Shown here: one piece after another, positions 1 to 7,766 of the stretch
Layout: each line of letters starts with the position of its first letter
Numbering within the stretch: the first letter of the stretch is position 1
DNA from: Sphingobium sp.
GTDB taxonomy: Bacteria > Pseudomonadota > Alphaproteobacteria > Sphingomonadales > Sphingomonadaceae
NCBI GenBank assembly: GCA_009360885.1
Contig: SPEL01000005.1
Location: forward strand, 291,157 to 355,156
DNA length: 64,000 nt
Direction: 5' to 3'
Notes under the pieces: model-generated
The model's database searches: none
What the model was told of the DNA's origin: nothing
What the model saw: the letters and a program-made list of their open reading frames with translations, nothing else
Program-made: the position numbers and the translations under genes

Positions 1-555
1 GGTCAGCACCAGCGAGCCCGCCGACAAAAGATTGTTCAAAATCTTTGTCACCTGCCCCAGCCCTGCCACCTTACCAACATGATAAATGCGCCCAAAAGTC
101 GTTAGCATATCAGCAACGGAATCCCGCTCATCATCACCGCATGCCAGCATGATGGCAACCGTCCCGGCCCGCGCACCGGCAACCCCACCACTTACCGGCG
201 CATCAATGAAGGAAACACCTTTCTCTCGCAGTGCTTTTGCCAGATGTTCCACCATATCCGGCCCGGTCGTAGACAGATCCACGACCCGTTTCAGGCGCTT
301 ACCATCCAGCAGCCCCCCCTGCCCTAACACCACAGATTCGACGACATCCGGCGTCGGCAGGCTAAGGAACACGGTATCGACAGCATCGGCCAAATCTTTC
401 GGAGTGGCATATAGTGTCGCCCCGCCATCGGTCCAGCGCCGCGCGACATCTTCACGCACTTCACAAAGGTGAAGCTCATAACCCGCATCGCGCAGATGGC
501 AGCAGAAGGGGTCCCCCATGTTCCCAAGCCCAATAAAACCTGCCGCCTTTGCCAT
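1..555 (-). CDS. NAD(P)-dependent beta-hydroxyacid dehydrogenase (partial, runs off left edge)
   Basis: The gene reads leftwards off the window; 185 codons are visible from an ATG at 555. The product belongs to the 3-hydroxyisobutyrate / tartronate-semialdehyde / 6-phosphogluconate dehydrogenase-like family, which oxidises or reduces a 3-hydroxyacid pair in the cytoplasm. Seen directly: the Rossmann loop GFIGLGNMG (residues 6-14), DLSTTGP (93-99), the substrate loop APVSGG (119-124) and GLGQVTKILNNLL (165-177), where Lys171 matches the family's catalytic lysine. About 100 C-terminal residues are outside the window. It is divergent from the LigM-like gene and shares with it a 341-bp region holding a GntR-type operator (799-814), so the two are probably co-regulated. 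The substrate cannot be read from the sequence. Confidence 0.88.
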   Translation of the reverse strand, partial: MAKAAGFIGLGNMGDPFCCHLRDAGYELHLCEVREDVARRWTDGGATLYATPKDLADAVDTVFLSLPTPDVVESVVLGQGGLLDGKRLKRVVDLSTTGPDMVEHLAKALREKGVSFIDAPVSGGVAGARAGTVAIMLACGDDERDSVADMLTTFGRIYHVGKVAGLGQVTKILNNLLSAGSLVLT

Positions 556-798
556 ATGCTGCCTCAACCTTTTATCTTTGTTACACGGGAGGAAAATCCC
601 GTAGAAATCTTTGTTTTACGATCACGCCGCGCCGATTACACATGCCAAACAGCACTGCTATCTGGCCAGAAGCACGCCCCTCGCGCATAACCAACAAACA
701 ACATGTACGGATATGTATAGGCAATGGAGCAGATTGCCAATATGCTTTTTTGCGATAATCATGTGGGATTAACCGGGCCATACCGACATTAATTTTAA

Positions 799-814
799 AC
801 TTGTCCGGCCAAGA
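799..814. promoter_or_regulatory. Putative GntR-family operator, copy 1
   Basis: ACTTGTCCGGCCAAGA matches the 16-bp palindrome ACTTGNCCGGNCAAGT found at five places in the first 11 kb. It is the only structured signal seen in the 341-bp gap between the divergent dehydrogenase and demethylase genes, so it could control both. That the GntR protein at 2459 binds it is inference. Confidence 0.6.
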
Positions 815-896
815 TAGAATTTATAAGCATGAGAATCGAAAGAAGCATGCGCGGGCTACACACCGCAGACTTCCCATATTAAGAAGAGGACAATCA

Positions 897-2234
897 ATGA
901 CAACCGCCGCCCAGCCAGTGCCCCTAAACCATGTACCTGAAGTGCCCTTTGATCCTCTGGCCGTCACCTACACCCGATTTGGCACCGGGTTTGAACCGCA
1001 TGAATATAGCGGATGGATCGACGAAAGCATGTCGTGGAAGAAAACATGCTTCATTGGGGACTGGTCTCCTCTGCTCAAATTGAAAATCAAAGGGCCGGAC
1101 GCGATCCGTTTCTTTTCCGACATCACCGTCAACGGATATAAAAAGTTCGACATCGGACAGGCAAAGCACATCATCATGTGCAATGATGACGGCAAGCTGA
1201 TGGGCGAAGGCGTGCTGATGCGTCAGGGCGAGGAAGAATTTTTATTCACCAGCGGCCCGGCCATTCCATGGATGCTGTATCAGGCACGCAAAGGGCAGCA
1301 CAATATCACCACAGACCTCATCAGCCAAAATCAGTTCATTTTTCAGGTACAAGGCCCCAATGCACTGTTCTTGCTGGAAGAAGCCATTGGTTCATCCATC
1401 AGAGACATAGGGTTTATGCGCTTTCGCAAAGCCGAAATTGACGGCATGTCCTTCGACATTTTGCGCCAGGGCATGGCCGGTGAATTGGGCTATGAATTGC
1501 ATGGCCGCGCCGATCAGGGCGTCGCCATTTACAATCGCCTGCTTGAAATCGGTAAAAAATGGGGCCTGCACCGATTGGGCGGACGCACCAAAATGGTCAA
1601 CCATGTCGAAGCTTGCTTCCCCACTCCTACCGTTGATTATATCCCCGCAATTTTCACCGATGAAGCCGCAGAATTTCGCGATATGCTGAAAGATGTTGCG
1701 CCATTTCTGCTCAACATATTACGTCCCGCAGGCAGCTATGAAGCCGCCAACATCAGCGATTATTACCGCTCCCCCGTTGAAATGGGCTGGGCAAAGAACA
1801 TCAAATTCACCCATGATTTCATTGGCCGTGCCGCACTGGAAAAAGAGGTAGCGGCACCGAAACGGGTTATGACAACCCTTGTCTGGAACGCCGAAGATGT
1901 GAATGACGTCCATGCATCGCTGTACCGGCCCGGCACCCCTTATACTTATATGGAAATGCCACGCAATCTGTTGGGCCTGATGTGGACCGATCAGGTTTTG
2001 CAGGATGGCAAATTGGTGGGAGCCTCAACATCCCGGTGCTATAGCTATCATTTCCGGGAAATGCTTTCCCTCTGCGTTATTGATCCTGCCCTTGCCGCCC
2101 CCGGCACACAAGTCGATATTGTATGGGGAGCATCAGGCGGGCCACAAAAAATCATCCGGGCAACGGTAGCCCCGGCACCCTATAAGCCCGACAATCGGAA
2201 AATCGACGTTCACGCCCTCCCATCCTATCTATAG
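897..2234 (+). CDS. GcvT-fold aminomethyltransferase-family protein, LigM/DesA-like O-demethylase
   Basis: A 445-aa protein of the aminomethyltransferase (GcvT) fold. Its length and C-terminal half resemble the tetrahydrofolate-dependent aromatic O-demethylases LigM and DesA: the segment DYYRSPVEMGW followed by KFTHDFIGRAALE, and a conserved SLCVIDPALAAPGTQV-type stretch near the end. Known relatives move a methyl group from an aryl methyl ether to tetrahydrofolate. ATG 897 is preferred because AGAAGAGGA lies just upstream (883-891); an in-frame extension to a TTG at 801 would start inside the operator at 799-814. The gene is monocistronic, with a hairpin after the stop. No folate-recycling genes (metF, folD, purU) are visible nearby. 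The aryl-ether substrate is inferred; a different methyl donor such as a dimethyl-amino compound is possible. Confidence 0.8.
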   Translation: MTTAAQPVPLNHVPEVPFDPLAVTYTRFGTGFEPHEYSGWIDESMSWKKTCFIGDWSPLLKLKIKGPDAIRFFSDITVNGYKKFDIGQAKHIIMCNDDGKLMGEGVLMRQGEEEFLFTSGPAIPWMLYQARKGQHNITTDLISQNQFIFQVQGPNALFLLEEAIGSSIRDIGFMRFRKAEIDGMSFDILRQGMAGELGYELHGRADQGVAIYNRLLEIGKKWGLHRLGGRTKMVNHVEACFPTPTVDYIPAIFTDEAAEFRDMLKDVAPFLLNILRPAGSYEAANISDYYRSPVEMGWAKNIKFTHDFIGRAALEKEVAAPKRVMTTLVWNAEDVNDVHASLYRPGTPYTYMEMPRNLLGLMWTDQVLQDGKLVGASTSRCYSYHFREMLSLCVIDPALAAPGTQVDIVWGASGGPQKIIRATVAPAPYKPDNRKIDVHALPSYL

Positions 2235-2275
2235 GGCCAGAACCCTAAAACCCTAGCATGACACCCTAGCATAAT

Positions 2276-2304
2276 AAGGCCCCGGAACAGCAAAACGGGG
2301 CCTT
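2276..2304. terminator. Hairpin after the LigM-like gene
   Basis: AAGGCCCCG (2276-2284) pairs perfectly with CGGGGCCTT (2296-2304) across an 11-nt loop. No T-tract follows, so it may act as a weak terminator or an mRNA-stabilising hairpin. Just upstream, ACCCTAGCAT occurs twice (2250-2259 and 2263-2272). Confidence 0.55.
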
Positions 2305-2326
2305 ACCTGCTCCGATCAATGAAAAT

Positions 2327-2342
2327 ATTTGACCGGACAAGT
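2327..2342. promoter_or_regulatory. Putative GntR-family operator, copy 2
   Basis: ATTTGACCGGACAAGT matches the palindrome ACTTGNCCGGNCAAGT at all but one defined base. It lies about 117 bp upstream of the GntR start and suggests autoregulation. Confidence 0.6.
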
Positions 2343-2420
2343 AAAATCACCCGAATAGAGGCAGCGGGTTCAGAAAATTCTTACCAAGAATAACTTTCGT
2401 TATAAGTGTTCGCTTTGTTG

Positions 2421-2436
2421 ATTTGCACTGACAAGT
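2421..2436. promoter_or_regulatory. Putative GntR-family operator, copy 3 (degenerate core)
   Basis: ATTTGCACTGACAAGT keeps the outer arms of the palindrome (TTG and CAAGT) but has ACTG in place of the CCGG core. It sits 22 bp before the gntR start, a position that would block transcription or initiation. Weaker match, probably a secondary autoregulatory site. Confidence 0.45.
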
Positions 2437-2458
2437 GAAAATAGGATAAGCTACCCTT

Positions 2459-3235
2459 ATGACGAGCAACTCAGCACAAACAGAACCCTCCCCCCCCGTT
2501 ACAGGAAACACACCTCCGCTCTATCAAATGGTGGTCAGCGAATTACGGACAGAAATTCTACAGGGATTATACCCAGTCGGAACATCCCTGCCGTCAGAAC
2601 TTTCTCTGGTCAGCAGATTTGGCGTGAGCCGCCACACCATCCGCGAAGCATTACGCAATTTGCGTGATCTGGGTTTGGTGGAATCCCATCAGGGTAAAGG
2701 CACACTTGTCCTTCAACCTGGCGGCCCGCAGGTCTATGTGCATCAGGTCAACTCCATCGCGGATCTTCATGATTATAATATGGAATCCCGCTATGACGAC
2801 AAAGCGGAAACCGTCAAACTCAGCCCGGATATGGCCGATCGACTAGGCGTTGAATCCGACGAAACATGGCTGAAAATAGGCGGAACCCGCTATAAGCTGA
2901 ATGAAAAAGACCCAATCTGCGCCGTTGAAATTTTCGTTCATGGCCGCTTCGCTGGCATTGGAAGGTTATTAGGCCGTCGCACCGGGCCAATTTATGGGCT
3001 GGTTGAGGATGTTTATGGCGAAGTCATCAGCGAAGTGGACCAGACTCTGCGCGCTGCGCCTGTGCAGGGCAAGCTGGCCGAAATATTGAAGCTAGCCGAA
3101 GGCGAGATGGCTGTCGAAATCAAACGCGTCTATCGCCTGCTGGACGGTACGCCCGCTGAAATTACGTTTAACTATTACAAAGCCGATAATTTCAGCTTTT
3201 CCATGAACCTTCGTCGCGTCCGAAATGGAGGATAA
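2459..3235 (+). CDS. GntR family transcriptional regulator with UTRA domain (HutC subfamily)
   Basis: A 258-aa cytoplasmic regulator. Residues about 20-90 form the GntR winged helix-turn-helix, with the signature PSELSLVSRFGVSRHTIREAL and a wing ending ESHQGKGTLV. Residues about 110-250 form a UTRA ligand-binding domain, including KIGGTRYKLNEKDPICAVEIF and the C-terminal strand AEITFNYYKADNFSFSM. HutC-type members sense small pathway metabolites and bind short palindromes. The gene lies between the LigM-like gene and the MBL-fold gene, in the same direction, with two copies of the repeated 16-bp palindrome in its own promoter and others before its neighbours. It is the best candidate regulator of the first cluster. 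The effector is unknown. Confidence 0.93.
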   Translation: MTSNSAQTEPSPPVTGNTPPLYQMVVSELRTEILQGLYPVGTSLPSELSLVSRFGVSRHTIREALRNLRDLGLVESHQGKGTLVLQPGGPQVYVHQVNSIADLHDYNMESRYDDKAETVKLSPDMADRLGVESDETWLKIGGTRYKLNEKDPICAVEIFVHGRFAGIGRLLGRRTGPIYGLVEDVYGEVISEVDQTLRAAPVQGKLAEILKLAEGEMAVEIKRVYRLLDGTPAEITFNYYKADNFSFSMNLRRVRNGG

Positions 3236-3283
3236 AATATTCCGCGTTTTTGACGCTTGAGTTTCATCCCATTCCCCTGTTAA

Positions 3284-3299
3284 AGATGACCGGACAAGT
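3284..3299. promoter_or_regulatory. Putative GntR-family operator, copy 4
   Basis: AGATGACCGGACAAGT matches the palindrome's core and right arm exactly. It lies 56 bp upstream of the MBL-fold gene, which heads the run MBL, NTF2-like, SDR and GMC. Confidence 0.58.
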
Positions 3300-3305
3300 T
3301 GTTCG

Positions 3306-3324
3306 CCATATGCGATTCATATGG
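3306..3324. promoter_or_regulatory. Perfect inverted repeat in the MBL-gene promoter
   Basis: CCATATG, a 5-nt spacer, then CATATGG: a perfect 7-bp inverted repeat seven bases after operator copy 4 and about 30 bp before the start codon. It does not match the GntR-type palindrome, so a second regulator or an mRNA 5' hairpin is possible. Confidence 0.35.
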
Positions 3325-3354
3325 AACTGAACACAACCGAGGCAGGAGGATGAT

Positions 3355-4251
3355 ATGGCATTGAAGGATGTCAAAAGCTGGCAGGTCGGGGATGTCCGGA
3401 TAACGCGCATCGTAGAAGTTGCATCCTATCCGGCCGATATAGGCATGTTGCTAAAGGATGCAGGGCCGGAAATTTTCGCCCCGCATAAAGACTGGTTATC
3501 CCCGCACTTCATCACTGATGACGGCCAGATGCTGATGCAATGGCAGGCCTTTGCCGTGCAAACGCCGACCCGGACAATGATGATTGACACCTGCATCGGC
3601 AATGACCGCAAGCTCTATTTCGATGTTTTCAACGATATGCAGACCTCCTTTCTGGAAGATCTGAAGGCAAGCGGCATAGACCCGGATGATGTCGATACCG
3701 TGTGCTGCACCCATCTGCATTATGACCATGTTGGTTGGAACACCAAGCTGGTTGATGGGAAATGGGTGCCCACATTCCCCAATGCCCGCTATTTATTTGA
3801 TGAAACCGAATATCAGGAGATACGGCATTTACAGGAAATTGGTGACTGGCACGGCGGCCATCTGCCCGACGCCATAGACCCCGTCATGGACGCCGGGTTG
3901 CACCAGTTCATTTCCGCACCGGGATATCAGGTTTGTGACGAGGTACGGATGGAACACACGCCCGGCCATACGGCAGGGCATTGCGCCATTTATATAGAAT
4001 CACAGGGTGAACGTGCCGTCATCACCGGTGATCTGCTGCATCATCCGGTGCAGTTCGCCATGCCCCAGCGCCACGGATCATTCGATCACGACCCCGTCAA
4101 AGGGGCCGAGACCCGGCAAGCCTTTGTTGCGCAAAATGCCGATGGCGCGATCATGGTAATCGGTTCCCATTTCAGCGACCCAACCGCCGGATGGATCATC
4201 CCCGATGGCGATGCATGGCGATTTGTAACAGAGCGGCCAAATGCGGCCTGA
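3355..4251 (+). CDS. MBL-fold metallo-hydrolase
   Basis: A 298-aa protein of the metallo-beta-lactamase fold, similar in layout to quorum-quenching lactonases and other hydrolases of the AHL-lactonase branch. The zinc motif HLHYDH is at residues 120-125, and the later ligands lie in HTPGHTAGH and in VITGDLLHHP. No signal peptide is seen, so it is cytoplasmic. The start is supported by AGGAGG seven bases upstream. It heads a same-strand run with an NTF2-like protein, an SDR and a GMC oxidoreductase, and follows a putative GntR operator. In a catabolic setting it more likely opens a lactone or hydrolyses an ester intermediate than degrades signals; this is inference. Confidence 0.88.
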   Translation: MALKDVKSWQVGDVRITRIVEVASYPADIGMLLKDAGPEIFAPHKDWLSPHFITDDGQMLMQWQAFAVQTPTRTMMIDTCIGNDRKLYFDVFNDMQTSFLEDLKASGIDPDDVDTVCCTHLHYDHVGWNTKLVDGKWVPTFPNARYLFDETEYQEIRHLQEIGDWHGGHLPDAIDPVMDAGLHQFISAPGYQVCDEVRMEHTPGHTAGHCAIYIESQGERAVITGDLLHHPVQFAMPQRHGSFDHDPVKGAETRQAFVAQNADGAIMVIGSHFSDPTAGWIIPDGDAWRFVTERPNAA

Positions 4252-4299
4252 AGACGTTTAAATATAGCACATCAACAACAATTTAATCAGGAGAAGACC

Positions 4300-4731
4300 A
4301 TGGCTGAAGCAGGCAATGCACAGGAACAACTCATCATTGATTTCTTTGAAACCCTCAGCTCCGGTGATCTCGATGCGCTGGCGGGGTATCTGCACGAAGA
4401 TATGAGCTGGACCACGATGATTACCGATGTGCCCGGCGCAGGGCGGCATGACGGGCGCGACCATGTGTTGAACACCTTCCTCGCCCCGGTACGCGGCACC
4501 TTTAAAGAGGGCGATCCGAAAGTCCATGTGGACAGCCTCGTCTCCAGTGGCGACAAGGTGATGGCCGAAACCCACGCAACGGGTGAGCGGGCCGATGGCC
4601 GCCCCTATAACAACCTCTATGCATGGGCGTTTGAACTGCGCGACGGCAAAATTCTGCATGTCCGTGAATATATGGACAGCCTCTATGTCGCGCGCTTCTT
4701 TAACATGGATTTGTCGGAGCCAGCCGCGTGA
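4300..4731 (+). CDS. NTF2-like / SnoaL-like domain protein
   Basis: A 143-aa single-domain protein of the NTF2-like alpha+beta barrel (SnoaL, ketosteroid isomerase and related folds). It has the usual opening (FFETLSSGDLDALAGYLHEDMSW), the middle GRDHVLNTFLAPV and the C-terminal strand pair ending VREYMDSLYVARFF. Family members bind small hydrophobic molecules and act as isomerases, dehydratases or cyclases, but the fold alone does not fix the reaction. AGGAG lies upstream. The stop overlaps the next gene's GTG start (GTGA at 4728-4731), so it is translationally coupled to the SDR and they probably act on successive intermediates. It is one of three such proteins in the window. Confidence 0.82.
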   Translation: MAEAGNAQEQLIIDFFETLSSGDLDALAGYLHEDMSWTTMITDVPGAGRHDGRDHVLNTFLAPVRGTFKEGDPKVHVDSLVSSGDKVMAETHATGERADGRPYNNLYAWAFELRDGKILHVREYMDSLYVARFFNMDLSEPAA

Positions 4732-5480
4732 GCGATTTCGCAGGAAAAGCCTATTTCATCGGCGGGGCAGCGAAGGGGCTTGGCCGGGCCATTGCGATTG
4801 ATCTGGCCCGGCGCGGTGCCAGCATCGGCATTGCTGATCTGGATGAAGCAGCACTGGCCGATGTCGCACAGGAAATCACCTCCGCAGGCGGAAATTGTGT
4901 CAGCACCCCGGCGGATCTGGCGGGACGATCGGCCGTATTGGATGCAGTCGGTGCCCTTGCCGCCCAATGCGGGGGCGTGGATGGGGTCATCAACAACGCA
5001 TCCTGCCTGATCTATGAACCAATAGAAGATGTGACCGAGGAAACGCTCGATAAAATGCTGGGCGCAGGCCTCAAATCTGCGGTGTGGGGCAGTCAGGCGC
5101 TGATACAATATCGCCGCCCTGATGCCCCGGCGAGCATTATCAATTTCAGCTCCCCCGTCGTTTACAAGGGCTATCCGCGCACATCCATATACAGCATGGT
5201 CAAAAGCGCCGTCGCCAGCCTGACAAGAACATTGGCGGCAGAATTGGGGCCGCAGAATATCAGGGTCAATTCCATCGCCCCCGGTTCCGTCCCCACGCCC
5301 GGTGCGCTGACCTATGTTGATGCACAGGAATATGAACGCCGCGCGGCCACAATCGCGCTGCGCCGCCTGGGGCGCGAGGATGACATCACGGAGGCTATCG
5401 CATTTTTACTGAGCGATGCAGCATCCTTCGTCAATGGCGCAACATTGGCGGTTGATGGCGGCATCATCGCATCGGCCTGA
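4728..5480 (+). CDS. SDR family NAD(P)-dependent oxidoreductase
   Basis: A 250-aa classical short-chain dehydrogenase. The cofactor loop is GGAAKGLGRA near residue 13 (the usual TGxxxGxG with Gly for Thr), followed by the NNAS motif near residue 90, and the active site has Ser in INFSSP with YSMVK. The C-terminus ends LAVDGG. The GTG start overlaps the stop of the NTF2-like gene by four bases, which argues for coupled expression. Such enzymes interconvert alcohols and ketones in catabolic routes; the substrate cannot be inferred. A 114-bp gap with no clear terminator separates it from the GMC gene, so all four genes may be one transcript. Confidence 0.9.
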   Translation: MSDFAGKAYFIGGAAKGLGRAIAIDLARRGASIGIADLDEAALADVAQEITSAGGNCVSTPADLAGRSAVLDAVGALAAQCGGVDGVINNASCLIYEPIEDVTEETLDKMLGAGLKSAVWGSQALIQYRRPDAPASIINFSSPVVYKGYPRTSIYSMVKSAVASLTRTLAAELGPQNIRVNSIAPGSVPTPGALTYVDAQEYERRAATIALRRLGREDDITEAIAFLLSDAASFVNGATLAVDGGIIASA

Positions 5481-5594
5481 TGTCCCTTCGCCCCGAAAAG
5501 GGCAGCGGGTGGCACCCAAGGCAAAACCGGTCAGTCACCTTCATAAATTTGTGATTTGCGGGCGGCGTATAAAACATAAAAAGGAACCCAAAAC

Positions 5595-7238
5595 ATGCGT
5601 TCCAGTTCAAATGAAAACCATGATTATATCATTTTAGGCGGGGGCACCGCCGGGTGCGTACTGGCCAATCGCCTGAGCGAAGACCCGCGCAACAGCGTTT
5701 GTCTGCTGGAAGCAGGGCCGCCAGATACCAACCCCCTCATCCGCATACCGGCGGGGGTCGCCTTCACCATCCTCAACCCGAAACTGGGGTGGGGCCTCAA
5801 AACCGTGCCCCAGCCCCATTGCAACAACCGGGAAATCATGATTCCGCGTGGGCGGGTATTGGGCGGGTCCAGTTCCATCAATGGGATGGTCTATTTTCGT
5901 GGGCACCCCGGTGATTTTGATGACTGGGCCGCAGCCGGTGCCACCGGATGGGGCTATGACGATGTGCTTCCTTATTTCTTGCGATCAGAAAATAACGAAT
6001 TTTACGAAGGCAGCCCGTATCATGCTATAGGCGGGCCGATGACCATCACCACATTGCGGGAATTTAATCCGTTGGTGATGAGCTTTCTGGATGCGGCAAA
6101 GGCGCTTGGCCTTAAAATGCAGGATGATTTTAACGGCCCTGACCCGGAAGGGTTCGGCACAAGGCAAGCCGCGATCCGAAATGGCAGACGGGAATCCGGC
6201 ACCACGGCCTTTCTGAATCCCGCCCGGTCCCGCAGCAATCTGCGCGTCATTACCGATGCGCCGGTCAAAAAAATACTGATAGAAAATGGCCGCGCCGTGG
6301 GCGTTATTTTCAGTCAGCATGGAATCGAAAAGACCATCCGCGCCAACCGTGAGGTCATCATCAGTGGCGGCGCTTATGGATCACCTACCATGTTACTGCA
6401 CAGCGGCATTGGCCCGGCGGATGAACTACGCGCCATCGGCATAGATGTGGTGCATGACCTGCCCGGTGTTGGCAAAGGGCTGCGCGACCATCCTTCTGCT
6501 GCGTTACAAATGCGAACGACCGACACCACCTCTTATGGCATGTCCCTGCGCAAAGCTGTTCCCAACGCCATTGATGGCCTGCGCTACCTGCTGTTCCGCA
6601 GTGGCCCAGTGGCGGGCAATATGTTCGAAGGCCATGGTTTTTGGAAAAGTTCACCGGAACTCAGCCGCCCTGATATGCAGATCATCATGATGCCCGCCCA
6701 TCGCAATGCCGAGCCAAAGGCACTACCACGCGGGCATGGATATGGCATTATATCGGCGCTGGTGAAGCCAAAGAGCCTCGGTTCCATCACCATCGGGTCA
6801 AAAGACCCTGCAGCAACCCCATTGATTGACCTCAACTTTCTGGGGGAAGAAGAGGACATCGTCAAAATTCGCACCGGGCTGAAACTGGGCCGGAAAATGC
6901 TCAGTAACTCGGCCTTTTCGCGCTACCATGGCCATGAGATATTGCCCGGCAATGATGTGCAATCGGATGATGAATGGGATGATTATATCCGTCGGACCTG
7001 CACTATGGTGCATCACCCCACCAGTTCCTGTCGTATGGGCACAGACCCGATGGCAGTGGTAGACCCCGAATTAAAGGTTAGCGGCATAGAGGGGTTGCGC
7101 GTGGTAGATGCATCCATATTCCCGACATTAATCGCCGGAAATACCAATGCCGGGGTCGTGATGGTGGCAGAGAAAGCGTCCGACATCATTCTGGGTCGGC
7201 CCGCGCCGCTACCCATCCGCCTACCCCATGCGCAATAA
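5595..7238 (+). CDS. GMC family oxidoreductase (choline-dehydrogenase-like)
   Basis: A 547-aa FAD-dependent alcohol dehydrogenase/oxidase of the glucose-methanol-choline family. The FAD-binding motif GGGTAGCVLANRLS is at the N-terminus, with the GMC signatures GRVLGGSSSINGMVYFRG (about residues 84-101) and SGGAYGSPTMLLHSGIG (about 256-272). The C-terminal active site has VHHPTSSCRMG with the catalytic His pair region and NTNAGVVMVAEKASD. AAGGAA lies before ATG 5595. No signal peptide is seen. Relatives oxidise aliphatic or aryl alcohols to aldehydes. It is last in the MBL-NTF2-SDR-GMC run and is followed by a strong bidirectional terminator. Confidence 0.92.
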   Translation: MRSSSNENHDYIILGGGTAGCVLANRLSEDPRNSVCLLEAGPPDTNPLIRIPAGVAFTILNPKLGWGLKTVPQPHCNNREIMIPRGRVLGGSSSINGMVYFRGHPGDFDDWAAAGATGWGYDDVLPYFLRSENNEFYEGSPYHAIGGPMTITTLREFNPLVMSFLDAAKALGLKMQDDFNGPDPEGFGTRQAAIRNGRRESGTTAFLNPARSRSNLRVITDAPVKKILIENGRAVGVIFSQHGIEKTIRANREVIISGGAYGSPTMLLHSGIGPADELRAIGIDVVHDLPGVGKGLRDHPSAALQMRTTDTTSYGMSLRKAVPNAIDGLRYLLFRSGPVAGNMFEGHGFWKSSPELSRPDMQIIMMPAHRNAEPKALPRGHGYGIISALVKPKSLGSITIGSKDPAATPLIDLNFLGEEEDIVKIRTGLKLGRKMLSNSAFSRYHGHEILPGNDVQSDDEWDDYIRRTCTMVHHPTSSCRMGTDPMAVVDPELKVSGIEGLRVVDASIFPTLIAGNTNAGVVMVAEKASDIILGRPAPLPIRLPHAQ

Positions 7239-7282
7239 AATTCCTTCGTGTCGCACACGCGCCCGGTAACAGCCTGGGCCTC

Positions 7283-7318
7283 AACCGCCCGACGCCTCTG
7301 CGCGCCGGGCGGTTTTCC
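7283..7318. terminator. Bidirectional intrinsic terminator
   Basis: AACCGCCCG (7283-7291) pairs with CGGGCGGTT (7306-7314), a 9-bp GC-rich stem followed by TTCCTT. It lies between the convergent GMC and NTF2-like genes and probably ends both transcripts. Confidence 0.75.
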
Positions 7319-7750
7319 TTACCCGAATATCAACGTCATATTGCCTTTGCGTGATTTCAGACGCCAGCCATCAGCGGTTCTGACGAAATTATCCCGATAT
7401 TCACCCACGAATATTTTCGGTTCCGCAGCCACCGGGCGGGCCGCATCCACATCGGTCGTCGATAGAAATGTGACATAACTGATACCGGTGGCTTCATCCG
7501 GCCCCAGAACGTCAATCACGATATTGCTCATGATATGGCGGGACAGCCGGGGTGGCCGCGCCTGAAGCATAGCCAGTATTTCCGCCCGGCCAATAGTGGG
7601 GTTTTCCGGGTCCAGCGGGCGAGCAAAGGAGCCATCCTCCACGAATAAAGCCGCCAGCTTTTCCAGCTCTCCCAGATCATTGAACACCGCAAATTGCTTT
7701 ACGATTTTCTCGCAAGCCAATTCGGCAGATTGCCTTTCTTCATCCTTCAT
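7319..7750 (-). CDS. NTF2-like / SnoaL-like domain protein
   Basis: A 143-aa NTF2-like protein: helix AELACEKIVKQFAVFNDLGELEKLAALF, then FVEDGSFARP and the closing strands FVGEYRDNFVRTADGWRLKSRKG. This layout is typical of SnoaL-like or ring-hydroxylating-dioxygenase beta-subunit-like folds; no oxygenase alpha subunit is adjacent. The open frame extends to 7846 inside the upstream racemase gene, but AAGGAG nine bases before the ATG at 7750 marks the likely start; a GTG at 7753 is an alternative. It is the third gene of a leftward operon (CoA ligase, racemase, this gene), 16 bp after the racemase. It may process the CoA thioester or its product. Role unproven. Confidence 0.8.
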   Translation of the reverse strand: MKDEERQSAELACEKIVKQFAVFNDLGELEKLAALFVEDGSFARPLDPENPTIGRAEILAMLQARPPRLSRHIMSNIVIDVLGPDEATGISYVTFLSTTDVDAARPVAAEPKIFVGEYRDNFVRTADGWRLKSRKGNMTLIFG

Positions 7751-7766
7751 CACATGCATCTCCTTA

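Noticed and set aside
801-896. 32-codon extension of the LigM-like gene to a TTG at 801
   Set aside because: It would start within the operator and lacks a ribosome site; ATG 897 has one.
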